Assembly (NCBI GenBank): GCA_041648735.1
Contig: JBAZOO010000019.1
Coordinates: 1 to 64,000 of the forward strand
DNA from: JBAZOO01 sp041648735
GTDB lineage: Bacteria; Verrucomicrobiota; Lentisphaeria; Oligosphaerales; CAITYL01
DNA length: 64,000 nt
Direction of reading: 5' to 3'
Below, piece after piece: positions 53,524 through 61,683 of this stretch; position 1 is the stretch's first letter; the number at the start of each line of letters is the position of its first letter. Under the pieces are notes generated by a model. That model saw only the letters and a list, made by a program, of their open reading frames with translations. It ran no database searches and was not told where the DNA came from. Position numbers and translations under genes: made by a program.

Positions 53524-53916
53524 ATGATGAGAGTCGCGATATCTCACTGGCACGGCCGGGTCAGCCCGGTGTTCGACGTGGCTGGCAATATGTTGCTGGT
53601 CGACGTCGCCGACGGCAGGGAACAGGCCCGCCGGAACGTCGCCATCGCCGCGGAGCAACCGCAGGCTCGGGCGAACCTGCTTGTCGAGCATGGGGTGACG
53701 GTGCTGATCTGCGGCGCGATCTCATGGCCACTGGAGAGGGCCCTTTCGGCGGCGGGCATCGCGGTTATTCCGCAGACCTGTGGTGACGTCGAACAGGTTC
53801 TTGCGGCTTTCATTAACGGCCAACTGCAACAGGATGCTTTTTTGATGCCGGGCTGCTGTGGCCGGCGCCGGCAGTTCCGAGCGCGATGCCGACGAGGCAG
53901 GCGAAGCGAACTTTGA
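53524..53916 (+). CDS. NifX/DiNase-family protein, first gene of the operon
   Basis: A 130-aa member of the dinitrogenase iron-molybdenum cofactor family, whose fold binds metal clusters (NifX, the NifB tail, ORP). It reads MRVAISHWHGRVSPVFDVAG, then ARANLLVEHGVTVLICGAIS, and ends with a basic CCGRRRQFRARCRRGRR tail. Starts at 53518 (GTG), 53524 or 53527 are possible; the two ATGs fit the family. No ribosome-binding site is present, matching the leaderless transcript expected from the promoter. Confidence 0.85.
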   Translation: MMRVAISHWHGRVSPVFDVAGNMLLVDVADGREQARRNVAIAAEQPQARANLLVEHGVTVLICGAISWPLERALSAAGIAVIPQTCGDVEQVLAAFINGQLQQDAFLMPGCCGRRRQFRARCRRGRRSEL

Positions 53917-53989
53917 ACCGGACGGGCAGGCGAAGCACTTGCCGCGGGTTAATGCCGGACGTCGAGAAAACGGAAAGGCGGTGATAGCG

Positions 53990-54181
53990 ATGCCAGCAGG
54001 TGACGGAACAGGCCCGCCCGGTGGCGGGCGAGGACAAGGCAGGATGGGTGGATCGTTGGCGGCCGGACCGGGCGGGCAGTGCGTCTGCCCCAAGTGCGGC
54101 CACAAGGTTCCCCATGTGGCCGGGCGGCCGTGCAATCAGCGGGCCTGCCCGAAGTGCGGAACGACGATGACCAGAGGTTGA
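53990..54181 (+). CDS. Small zinc-ribbon protein
   Basis: A 63-aa protein: Gly-rich start MPAGDGTGPPGGGRGQGRMG, then CPKCGHKVPH and CPKCGTTM, four cysteines of a zinc ribbon or rubredoxin-like site. The start resembles that of DUF5320, the next gene. Small proteins of this kind recur in NifX/MinD clusters of anaerobes; the function is unknown. Confidence 0.72.
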   Translation: MPAGDGTGPPGGGRGQGRMGGSLAAGPGGQCVCPKCGHKVPHVAGRPCNQRACPKCGTTMTRG

Positions 54182-54214
54182 TTCGACCTCGCAACAGCAT
54201 GAAGGAGTTCAGCA

Positions 54215-54604
54215 ATGCCTGGTAGAGATGGAACAGGCCCCGCTGGAATGGGCCCGATGACAGGACGTGCGGCTGGCTACTGCGCCGGCTACCCCGTGCC
54301 CGGATACATGAACCCCGTCGGCGGACGGGGCTTCTGGGGATGGGGCTGCGGCCGTGGCGGCGGCCGCGGCTGGAGAAACTGGTTCTACGCGACCGGCCTG
54401 ACGGGCTGGCAGCGGGCTGCGCTGGGCCGTCCCGCCTTTGGCGGTGTGGCCCCGGTTGCCGCCGATGTGGCCCCCTTCGCCCCGGCCATGAGCACCGAGC
54501 AGCAGCTCGCCGCGCTCAAGGGTCAGGCGGAGTACTTCGATGATGCCTTGGAAGGCATCCGCAAGCGAATCGCGGAACTCGAGGCGGAGGGCAAGAAGGG
54601 CTGA
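54215..54604 (+). CDS. DUF5320 protein
   Basis: A 129-aa protein with the DUF5320 start PGRDGTGPAGMGPMTGR and AGYCAGYPVPGYMNP, a Gly/Trp/Arg-rich middle and a C-terminal coiled coil (AALKGQAEYFDDALEGIRKR). The family is unstudied but travels with NifX-type genes and MinD-type ATPases. AAGGAG precedes the ATG by seven bases. Confidence 0.85.
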   Translation: MPGRDGTGPAGMGPMTGRAAGYCAGYPVPGYMNPVGGRGFWGWGCGRGGGRGWRNWFYATGLTGWQRAALGRPAFGGVAPVAADVAPFAPAMSTEQQLAALKGQAEYFDDALEGIRKRIAELEAEGKKG

Positions 54605-54725
54605 GGTCGGATACCAGACCTCGAGGTCAGGGACAGCCTGCCCGTCGGCAGCCAGCGCGCCGGGGCAAGGGAAGATTGCCGCCCGCACCCCGGCGCTTGT
54701 CCATTGGGGAAGGAAAGGTGATGAC

Positions 54726-55436
54726 ATGAAAATCGCGATCACAGCCACAGGGCCCAATTTGGAAGCCAATGTGGATCCACGGTTCGGCAGGTGTCCGTAC
54801 TTTCTCGTCATCGAAACCGATGACCTGAGCTTCGAGGCCATCGAAAATCCCAACCTCGCGCTGGGCGGCGGCGCGGGCATCCAGTCCGCGCAGCTCATGG
54901 CCGACAAGGGGGTAAAACACGTCCTGACGGGCAACTGCGGGCCCAACGCCCACCAGACGCTGGCCGCGGCCAGTATCGCTGTCGCCGTCGGGTGCTCCGG
55001 CCCGATCCGTCAGGTAATCGAGCAGTTCAAGGCGGGGCGGTTCACCGCCGCCCTCCGTCCCAATGTCGCCGGGCATTTTGGCATGGGCGCGGCCCCGGCG
55101 GATACGCCCGGTGAGCCGACCCAGTCAGCACCGGCGTTCGGCGCAGGCATGGGCCGGGGCGGGGGTCGAGGCATGGGCCGGGGCATGGGCATGGGCATGG
55201 GCCGGGGCATGGGAGGCGGAATGGGTCGAGGTCGGGGTATGGGCTTGGGGCGCGGAGTTGTGAGTGATGCGCCGCCAGCCGTTGCTGCCGGGGGCGACGA
55301 GCTATCGGCCCTGAAGCAGGAGGCCGAGGCAATGGGGCAGCAGATGCGGCAGATTCAGCAGCGCATAGCGGAACTGGAACAGGAGAAGAACAACGGAGAG
55401 AACCGCCCTCGCCATGCACCGGAGGCGGCGTCATGA
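54726..55436 (+). CDS. NifX/DiNase-family protein with Gly-Met-rich linker and coiled coil
   Basis: A 236-aa protein. Residues 1 to about 112 form the NifX-type fold: MKIAITATGPNLEANVDPRF, GRCPYFLVIE, LTGNCGPNAHQTL, VAVGCSGPIRQVIEQFKAGR. Residues about 139-180 are a GMGRGMG-type tract, and 195-225 a Gln/Glu coiled coil like the end of DUF5320. The Met-rich tract could bind soft metals such as copper, but this is speculation. GGAAAGGTG precedes the ATG. Its TGA overlaps the next ATG. Confidence 0.85.
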   Translation: MKIAITATGPNLEANVDPRFGRCPYFLVIETDDLSFEAIENPNLALGGGAGIQSAQLMADKGVKHVLTGNCGPNAHQTLAAASIAVAVGCSGPIRQVIEQFKAGRFTAALRPNVAGHFGMGAAPADTPGEPTQSAPAFGAGMGRGGGRGMGRGMGMGMGRGMGGGMGRGRGMGLGRGVVSDAPPAVAAGGDELSALKQEAEAMGQQMRQIQQRIAELEQEKNNGENRPRHAPEAAS

Positions 55437-56041
55437 ACGGCGGCGAGATCATGCGCCAGTTGCGGAGGCACGCGCCGTTCACGGCGATTGGCACGGCATC
55501 GGGCGTGGTCATCATGCTCCTTGTGGCCTGGACCCGCGTGCCGCGCGGGGTCTCGGAGGTTCTGTTCTGGGGTCTGCATCCTCTGCATGTGCTGCTCAGC
55601 GCCTTGGTGACGGCCGCCATGTATCGGCTCCATTCGCCGGGCAAGCTCGTGCCGACCATCCTCATCGGATACGTCGGCTCCGTGGGCATCGCCACATTGA
55701 GCGACTCGATCATCCCGTTCGTCGGGGAGTGGCTGCTCCAGATGCCGCATAGAAGCGTGCATCTTGGTTTCATCGAGAAATGGTGGCTGGTCAACCCGCT
55801 GGCTCTGCTCGGAATCGCTATCGCCTGCGCGTGGCCGCGAACACGGCTCACGCACGCCGGGCACGTGTTCCTGAGCACGTGGGCATCGCTGTTCCACATG
55901 ACAATGGCCATGGGAGAGCAACTGACGCCCTGGACGGTTGCGGTAAGTGCCGTTTTCCTGTTCCTGGCCGTGTGGATTCCCTGCTGCACCAGCGACATCG
56001 TGTTCCCGCTGCTATGGGTCAAGGAGGGCAAGGACAAGTGA
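55433..56041 (+). CDS. Six-segment membrane protein of unknown family
   Basis: A 202-aa integral membrane protein with about six hydrophobic segments. Conserved-looking polar positions within the membrane are HPLHVLLSALVTAAMYRLH, HMTMAMGEQ and PCCTSDIVFPLLW. I do not recognise a family. It lies between the NifX-type protein and a second small membrane protein with start/stop overlaps on both sides (ATGA and GTGA), so it belongs to the operon. It could place the complex at the membrane or transport a metal or thiol compound. Confidence 0.8.
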   Translation: MNGGEIMRQLRRHAPFTAIGTASGVVIMLLVAWTRVPRGVSEVLFWGLHPLHVLLSALVTAAMYRLHSPGKLVPTILIGYVGSVGIATLSDSIIPFVGEWLLQMPHRSVHLGFIEKWWLVNPLALLGIAIACAWPRTRLTHAGHVFLSTWASLFHMTMAMGEQLTPWTVAVSAVFLFLAVWIPCCTSDIVFPLLWVKEGKDK

Positions 56042-56304
56042 CCGAGCACTTCACAGCAGATCGCCCAAGCCTTTGGCGACGTGCCGCGAAGCCCCTGGGA
56101 AGATTCCTGGTTTGGTGGTTCGGCATGTTCGCCCTGCTGGGGCCGTTGTCGACCTGCCCCGTCTGCGGCCAGACGGGCTGCGCGGGCGGCATGGCCAGCG
56201 CCGGCATCCTGGGAGGCTTGGCGGCGGCAGCGCTGTGGCTCCCTCGGCGCGTTATCGAAACCTTCCGCCGACGGCCAGCCCTCAGGGAAGGAAGTGCGGA
56301 ATGA
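56038..56304 (+). CDS. Small membrane protein with CPVCGQTGC motif
   Basis: An 88-aa protein: basic N-terminus, a hydrophobic segment (about 25-40), CPVCGQTGCAGG (three cysteines), a second hydrophobic segment (MASAGILGGLAAAALWL) and a basic tail. The GTG at 56038 overlaps the previous stop and has AAGGAGGG nine bases upstream. The family is not known to me; the CxxC between membrane segments suggests a metal or redox site. Confidence 0.75.
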   Translation: MTEHFTADRPSLWRRAAKPLGRFLVWWFGMFALLGPLSTCPVCGQTGCAGGMASAGILGGLAAAALWLPRRVIETFRRRPALREGSAE

Positions 56305-57158
56305 AGATCGCCGTTGCCAGCGGGAAAGGAGGGACGGGCAAGACCACGGTGGCCACGAACCTGGCGTTCGTGGCCTCGCAGAACGGTCGCAGCGTGGCGT
56401 ACCTGGACTGCGACGTGGAGGAGCCAAACGGGGCGATCTTCCTGAAACCGCAGATACAGGAGGACCGCCCAGTCGGCGCGGCCGTGCCCAAGGTGGACCT
56501 CGACAAGTGCACCGGCTGTGGCCTGTGTGGCAAGATTTGCCAATACAGCGCGATCCTGTCCATGAACAAGACGGTGCTGACGTTCCCCGAACTGTGCCAC
56601 GGCTGCGCCGGATGCTGGCTGGTCTGCCCGGCCGGCGCGATCGTGGAAGACCAGCGAGAGATCGGCCGCCTCCAGGCCGGGCCGGCCGGGAAGGTGCAGT
56701 TCGTCCAGGGGCTGCTCGACATCGGCCAGGCGATGAGCCCTCCGCTCATCCGCGCCGTCAAGGCGGCAGCCCCGCAAGCGGATCTGACGGTCGTGGACTG
56801 CCCGCCGGGCACGTCCTGCCCCGTCATCGAGGCCATGCGCGGGGCCGACTACGTCCTGCTGGTGACCGAGCCCACGCCGTTCGGTCTCAACGACCTGAAG
56901 CTGGCTGTCGAAACGGTCCGGAAGCTCAAGATGCCCTTCGGCGTGCTCATCAACCGCTCTGACGTCGGCGACGAACAGACCAAGCGGTATTGCCAGCTTC
57001 AGCGGATCGATGTGCTGGTTGAAATCCCCGATGACAGGCAGGTGGCTGAGGCGTACTCCCGTGGCGAGATGGTCTGTACGGCAATGCCCAAGTACCAGGG
57101 CCTTTACGGCGATTTGTTGAGCAAGATAGAGACGAGGATTCCCACCCGTGCCGGATAG
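56301..57158 (+). CDS. MinD-type ATPase with inserted 2 x 4Fe-4S ferredoxin domain (first)
   Basis: A 285-aa P-loop ATPase of the MinD/Mrp group. The deviant Walker A GKGGTGKTT is at 8-16. A ferredoxin domain is inserted after about residue 60 with Cys70/73/76/80 and Cys99/102/105/109. Switch II is DCPPGTSCPV. Two such ATPases occur in the ORP complex locus of Desulfovibrio and near NifX-type proteins in many anaerobes. Probably a cluster-delivery or assembly ATPase. ATG overlaps the previous stop. Confidence 0.93.
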   Translation: MKIAVASGKGGTGKTTVATNLAFVASQNGRSVAYLDCDVEEPNGAIFLKPQIQEDRPVGAAVPKVDLDKCTGCGLCGKICQYSAILSMNKTVLTFPELCHGCAGCWLVCPAGAIVEDQREIGRLQAGPAGKVQFVQGLLDIGQAMSPPLIRAVKAAAPQADLTVVDCPPGTSCPVIEAMRGADYVLLVTEPTPFGLNDLKLAVETVRKLKMPFGVLINRSDVGDEQTKRYCQLQRIDVLVEIPDDRQVAEAYSRGEMVCTAMPKYQGLYGDLLSKIETRIPTRAG

Positions 57159-57795
57159 AGATTGGGCCCAACGGGAGCATGCCCGCTTTCGTGACATGAA
57201 AAAGGAATTGCCAGACAACTTCTATGAAACGATCAAGCCACGCCTGCACAAGCGGATCGGCCGCGAGGTGCGTCTGGCTCGTCGGGTGTTGGATCTTGGC
57301 TGCGGCTCTTGCGACCTCGTCCGCTACCTGGCCGACGCGTATGGACAGGAAGTCACCGGCGTGGACATCTCCGGCGGGAGTTTCCCATCGCGCCGTCACA
57401 CGTCGGATGGGAGCCGCTACCACTGCCTCAAGCGGAACGCCGTTGCCTTGGGCTTCGCCGGCGACGGGACCGTGGATGCTGTGGTGACCATGTGGGCCCT
57501 GCACGAGATGGCCAAGCCGCAGGCGGTTCTCCGAGAAGCACGCCGGGTTCTTCGACCGGGCGGCGAGGTCTTCATCGTCGATTACCCGCGAGATTCCCTG
57601 GCTCAAAGGCTTTGGAACGAGAAGTACTTACGGCCGTCCGAGGTGAAGGTTTTGCTCCAGGAGGCGGGATTCGACCAGGTGCAAGTCCGCCTGGTCGAGC
57701 ATGGACAGGTAATGTGGGCGCGAGGATACCGCCCGCCAGCAGGGCGGACACATCAGGAGCAAAGGGAAGGCAGATTGCATGGCAGCAGAGCCTAA
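57148..57795 (+). CDS. Class I SAM-dependent methyltransferase (first)
   Basis: A 215-aa methyltransferase with motif I VLDLGCGSCDLVRYL (about 48-62), motif II TGVDISG and the downstream RVLRPGGEVFIVDYP. The GTG start overlaps the ATPase end by 11 bases. Substrate unknown. It lies between the two MinD-type genes, with a 17-base overlap into the second, so strict co-expression with them is expected. Confidence 0.9.
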   Translation: MPDRDWAQREHARFRDMKKELPDNFYETIKPRLHKRIGREVRLARRVLDLGCGSCDLVRYLADAYGQEVTGVDISGGSFPSRRHTSDGSRYHCLKRNAVALGFAGDGTVDAVVTMWALHEMAKPQAVLREARRVLRPGGEVFIVDYPRDSLAQRLWNEKYLRPSEVKVLLQEAGFDQVQVRLVEHGQVMWARGYRPPAGRTHQEQREGRLHGSRA

Positions 57796-58699
57796 GGAAT
57801 TGGTGGTCATCAGCGGCAAGGGCGGCACGGGCAAGACCTCCATCGTCGCCTCGTTCGCCGCTTTGGCAGAGAAGGTCGCGCTGGCCGACTGCGACGTGGA
57901 CGCGGCCGACCTGCACCTGGTCCTGGAGCCTAGGATCATCCGCCGGGAGAGCTTCTCCGGCGGCAAGCGGGCGCGGATCAAGCCCGGCCACTGCACCGCC
58001 TGCGGCAAGTGCGAGGAACTGTGCCGCTTCGACGCGATCTACTTCGACGGCCCGGGCAACGGCAAGGTGGCCAAGACCTTCCGCATTGACCCCATCGCCT
58101 GCGAAGGCTGCGGCGTCTGCGCGTGGTTCTGCGCTGAAAAGGCCATCGAGTTCGGACCGGTGGTCAATGGGGAGTGGTTCGTCTCGGAGACTCGCCACGG
58201 CCCGATGGTGCATGCCAAACTGGGCATTGCCGAGGAGAACTCGGGCAAGCTGGTCAGCACCGTGCGGATCGAGGCCCGGAAGCTAGCCGAGCAGCGCAAG
58301 CTCGACACGGTCATCATTGACGGCTCGCCGGGCATCGGCTGCCCCGTCATCGCCTCCATCACCGGGGCGAGCCTGGTGCTGATCGTCACCGAGCCCACGC
58401 TGAGCGGAAAGCACGACATGGAGCGGGTGGCCGACCTGACGCGGCATTTTGGGATTCCAGCCATGGTCTGCGTCAACAAGTGGGACCTGAACCCCCAGGT
58501 CGCCGACGAGATCGAGTCGCTGGCCGGCAAGCGGGGTATCCATGTCGCCGGGCGCGTGCGCTACGACCGTGCCGTGACGGCGGCCCAACTCCGCGGACTA
58601 TCCGTGGTGGAGCACCAGCAGGATGGCTGTGCCGAGGATGTTCGCGGGGTTTGGGACGTCGTAGCCGGCAAACTGAGAGAGGCGAACGTTCGTGATTGA
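57779..58699 (+). CDS. MinD-type ATPase with inserted 2 x 4Fe-4S ferredoxin domain (second)
   Basis: A 306-aa paralogue of the ATPase at 56301: Walker A GKGGTGKTS at 13-21, ferredoxin cysteines 72/75/78/82 and 108/111/114/118, a longer ferredoxin-to-ATPase linker, and DGSPGIGCPV. MinD-type proteins dimerise, so the two gene products could form a heterodimer, as proposed for ORP-locus ATPases; that is inference. Starts inside the end of the methyltransferase gene. Confidence 0.93.
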   Translation: MAAEPKELVVISGKGGTGKTSIVASFAALAEKVALADCDVDAADLHLVLEPRIIRRESFSGGKRARIKPGHCTACGKCEELCRFDAIYFDGPGNGKVAKTFRIDPIACEGCGVCAWFCAEKAIEFGPVVNGEWFVSETRHGPMVHAKLGIAEENSGKLVSTVRIEARKLAEQRKLDTVIIDGSPGIGCPVIASITGASLVLIVTEPTLSGKHDMERVADLTRHFGIPAMVCVNKWDLNPQVADEIESLAGKRGIHVAGRVRYDRAVTAAQLRGLSVVEHQQDGCAEDVRGVWDVVAGKLREANVRD

Positions 58700-59435
58700 T
58701 CAAGAGACACAAGAAGCGGCAATCCATCCGATTCCCACGCGTGGTCCTGGGATCGCCAGCTTGCGCAAGAGCTTGTTCGACTTCGGGCCGCTGGCCCGCG
58801 AGTATGACCGGTGGTACGACACGGCGGCCGGCCAGGCCCATGACCGCGTCCAGAAGGCGGATGTGAAACGGCTGCTTCGCCCTGCATCGGCGAGCGAGAC
58901 CTTGCTGGATGTCGGATGCGGCACGGGTCACTGGAGTTCCTTCTTTGCGGAAATGGGCTACCAAGTCACAGGGGGCGATATCGCGCCGGCGATGACCGAG
59001 GTGGCGCGGGCCAGGGCGCCTGAGTGCTCGTTCCAGGTCGCCGATGCGCATGATCTGCCCTTTGATGACGGGACGTTCGATGTCGTCGCGGCCATGGCGA
59101 CGCTGGAATTCCTCCCCGACCCGGCCGCCGCGATCCGGGAAATGGTTCGTTGCGCCAGGAACGGCGGCCGCCTGCTGGTCGGCACGCTCAACCGGCTCGC
59201 CCCGCTGAATCAACAGCGCATTGCCAAGGGCAAGCCGCCGTACTCATCGGCGCACCTGCTCTCGCCGGATGAACTGCGGGGTCTCCTGGCCCCGTGGGGT
59301 CGCGTCCGGATGGTCGCGTCAGCGCCTCCGGGACATGGTCGCCACCCACTGCGGTCAAAGCGCGTCGTGGGGCGGATTGCCGGGCTGCGGAGCAAGCTGG
59401 ACGGACCCTTCATCGTTGCGGAGGTGCGCCTATGA
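58692..59435 (+). CDS. Class I SAM-dependent methyltransferase (second)
   Basis: A 247-aa methyltransferase with LLDVGCGTGHWSSFF, TGGDIAPAM and DAHDLPFDDGTFDVV, the UbiE/Methyltransf_11 pattern. It is not a close copy of the first methyltransferase. The GTG start overlaps the previous gene by 8 bases. Substrate unknown; the presence of two methyltransferases around the MinD-type ATPases is unusual. Confidence 0.9.
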   Translation: MIDQETQEAAIHPIPTRGPGIASLRKSLFDFGPLAREYDRWYDTAAGQAHDRVQKADVKRLLRPASASETLLDVGCGTGHWSSFFAEMGYQVTGGDIAPAMTEVARARAPECSFQVADAHDLPFDDGTFDVVAAMATLEFLPDPAAAIREMVRCARNGGRLLVGTLNRLAPLNQQRIAKGKPPYSSAHLLSPDELRGLLAPWGRVRMVASAPPGHGRHPLRSKRVVGRIAGLRSKLDGPFIVAEVRL

Positions 59436-59710
59436 ACGTGCAGGCCGAGATCAGCCTCTACCCGCTGCGAACCAACGAGCTGGGGCAAGCCATCGGGAAT
59501 TTCCTCGGCGAACTGAAGGCCGCTGGCTTGACGGTGCAGCCGGGAAACATGAGCAGCGTGGTGGCGGGTGAAGCTGGCGCGATCTTCTCGGCCGTCGCAG
59601 CGGCCTTCAAGGCCGCTGCCGAGAACGGCCAGGTCGTGCTGGTCATGAAGGTTTCAAACGCCTGCCCGCCGGGCGCCACAACGGAAGGAATGGACGCCGA
59701 TGCCGGATAG
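59432..59710 (+). CDS. YkoF-like small binding protein
   Basis: A 92-aa single YkoF-type domain: AEISLYPLRTNELGQAIGNF, LTVQPGNMSSVVAGE, and the ending VVLVMKVSNACPPGA. YkoF of Bacillus binds thiamine precursors; single-domain relatives bind unknown small ligands. ATG overlaps the previous stop, and the end overlaps the next gene by 11 bases. Confidence 0.82.
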   Translation: MNVQAEISLYPLRTNELGQAIGNFLGELKAAGLTVQPGNMSSVVAGEAGAIFSAVAAAFKAAAENGQVVLVMKVSNACPPGATTEGMDADAG

Positions 59711-61550
59711 CCAGTACAAAGTCATGTTCCAGCCGCAGGGTCGAGCCGTTTCAGTCCTGGAGGGCACGACGATATTGGAGGCCGCAGCCGTCGCCGGCCT
59801 GGTGATCGACACGCCGTGCGGCGGCGCCGGGACGTGCGGCAAGTGCCGCGTTCAGGTGTCGCAAGGAGCGACGGAGCCGTGCGACTCGGACCGCAAGACC
59901 TTCACCGAGGCCAAACTGGCTCAAGGTTGGCGGCTTGCCTGTCGGACTCGTGTCAACGGTGACCTGGTCACTCACGTACCGACAGGATCTTTGTTCGGCG
60001 GTGACCATCAGATCGCCCACGGCTCCGCGGTGGGCGGACCGACCGAGGTTCGGCCGGCCATTCGAAAGGTGCATGTCGAGTTATCGCCGCCCACGCTGGA
60101 AGACCCCCGGCCCGACCTGCTGAGGCTGGAGGAGAAGACCGGCCCCTTCAAAGTGGACGTGGCCATGCTTCGGCATGCCCCCGGGCGGCTCCGGCAACAG
60201 GGCTACAAGGGTACGGCCGTGTTGTCCGACCATCGGTTGATTGACATCGAGGAGGGCGACACGACCAAGCGGTGTCTTGGCGTCGCCATCGACGTCGGCA
60301 CGACAACGATGGTGGCCTCCCTGCTGAACCTCTGCGATGGCCGGGAGTTGGCTGTGGTGTCCCGGATGAACCCGCAGGTGAGCTTCGGCGATGATGTGCT
60401 GTCCCGCATCGAGCATTCCACGTCGTGCCCGCATTGCCTGGAGGAATTGCGCCAAGCGGTCGTCCAGGAGATCGGCGGCATGATTCGCGCCCTTTGTGAT
60501 GAAGCGGGGTTCGACGCGCGGTTCATCTACGAGGCCGCCTTTGCCGGCAATACGACGATGCAGCACCTGCTTTGTGGCGTGGATCCGTCTCCGATGGGCA
60601 CGGTTCCCTTTGCGCCCGCCTATGCCCGTGGGCTGCTTCTGTCCGCGCGCGACCTGGGCATCCCGATCAATCCGCACGGGACCTGCTACGTCTTTCCCGT
60701 CATCGGCGGCTTCGTCGGCGGCGATACCGTCGCCGGCATGCTGGCCACCCGGATCGATGAACTGGAGGGCCCTGTGCTGATGGTGGACATCGGCACGAAC
60801 GGAGAAATTGTCTTGGCCCACGACGGCGAGCTGCTGGCCGCCTCGACGGCGGCGGGACCGGCCTTCGAGGGGGCGAGGATCAGTTGCGGGATGCGCGGCG
60901 CAAGAGGCGCGATCGAAAAGGTCGTCCTTGACGGAGACGTCCACCTCGGCGTCATCGGAAACGTGCCCCCGATGGGCATCTGCGGCAGCGGCCTGATCGA
61001 TCTGGCGGCCGAGATGCTGCGGGTTGGGATCGTTTCACCTGAGGGACGGTTGTTGCCGGCCGATGAATTGCCGACGGGCTTGCCATCTGCACTTGCCCGG
61101 CGCATACACACCGCTGATGACGGCAGCACCGTCTTCGTGTTGATGGACTCTGAAGGGGGAACGACGCATAAGTCCCTGTCGCTGACCCAGCGGGATATTC
61201 GGGAACTTCAGTTGGGCTCTGGGGCCATACGGGCGGGTATTTCCATGCTCCTGCGAAAGGCCGGCCTGACGGCGACGGACCTGAAGACGGTTCTGATCGC
61301 CGGTGGCTTCGGCAGTTTTATCCGGCGGGACAACGCCCAGCGAATCGGCTTGCTCCCGCCGGAGGTTGACCACGAGCGAATTCACTACGTGGGCAATGTC
61401 TCTTTGGCCGGAGCTCGGTGGGCGCTGCTGTCCCTGGAGGCACGCCAGCACGGCGAAGAGCTGGCCCGGCGGATCCGACACGTGGAGTTGTCCGTTGACG
61501 GAGATTTTCAGGCGGAGTTCGCGGAAGCCATGATCTTCCCGGGCGGGTGA
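59700..61550 (+). CDS. Ferredoxin-ASKHA protein (DUF4445, corrinoid-activator type)
   Basis: A 616-aa protein. Residues 1-95 form a plant-type 2Fe-2S ferredoxin (Cys40, Cys46, Cys49, Cys81 in PCGGAGTCGKC and LACRT). From about 190 follows the DUF4445 ASKHA domain: GVAIDVGTTTMVASLL, GGFVGGDTVAGML, MVDIGTNGEIVL, GSGAIRAGI and IAGGFGSFI. RACo-type members use ATP to drive reduction of corrinoid proteins. No corrinoid protein or cognate methyltransferase is visible here, so the target is open; the clustered NifX-type proteins are one candidate. Co-transcribed with the operon. Confidence 0.93.
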   Translation: MPDSQYKVMFQPQGRAVSVLEGTTILEAAAVAGLVIDTPCGGAGTCGKCRVQVSQGATEPCDSDRKTFTEAKLAQGWRLACRTRVNGDLVTHVPTGSLFGGDHQIAHGSAVGGPTEVRPAIRKVHVELSPPTLEDPRPDLLRLEEKTGPFKVDVAMLRHAPGRLRQQGYKGTAVLSDHRLIDIEEGDTTKRCLGVAIDVGTTTMVASLLNLCDGRELAVVSRMNPQVSFGDDVLSRIEHSTSCPHCLEELRQAVVQEIGGMIRALCDEAGFDARFIYEAAFAGNTTMQHLLCGVDPSPMGTVPFAPAYARGLLLSARDLGIPINPHGTCYVFPVIGGFVGGDTVAGMLATRIDELEGPVLMVDIGTNGEIVLAHDGELLAASTAAGPAFEGARISCGMRGARGAIEKVVLDGDVHLGVIGNVPPMGICGSGLIDLAAEMLRVGIVSPEGRLLPADELPTGLPSALARRIHTADDGSTVFVLMDSEGGTTHKSLSLTQRDIRELQLGSGAIRAGISMLLRKAGLTATDLKTVLIAGGFGSFIRRDNAQRIGLLPPEVDHERIHYVGNVSLAGARWALLSLEARQHGEELARRIRHVELSVDGDFQAEFAEAMIFPGG

Positions 61551-61683
61551 CCGAACACAAGACGAATACAACGCCTCGCCGGGGCGGGGCGCCGAGGCAA
61601 GCGGCCTTGGACATGGACACGCAATGAGCGAATGAGCGGACTGCCGTAAGGAGCAAAGCCGCAGGAAAGGAAGAGACAACGGC

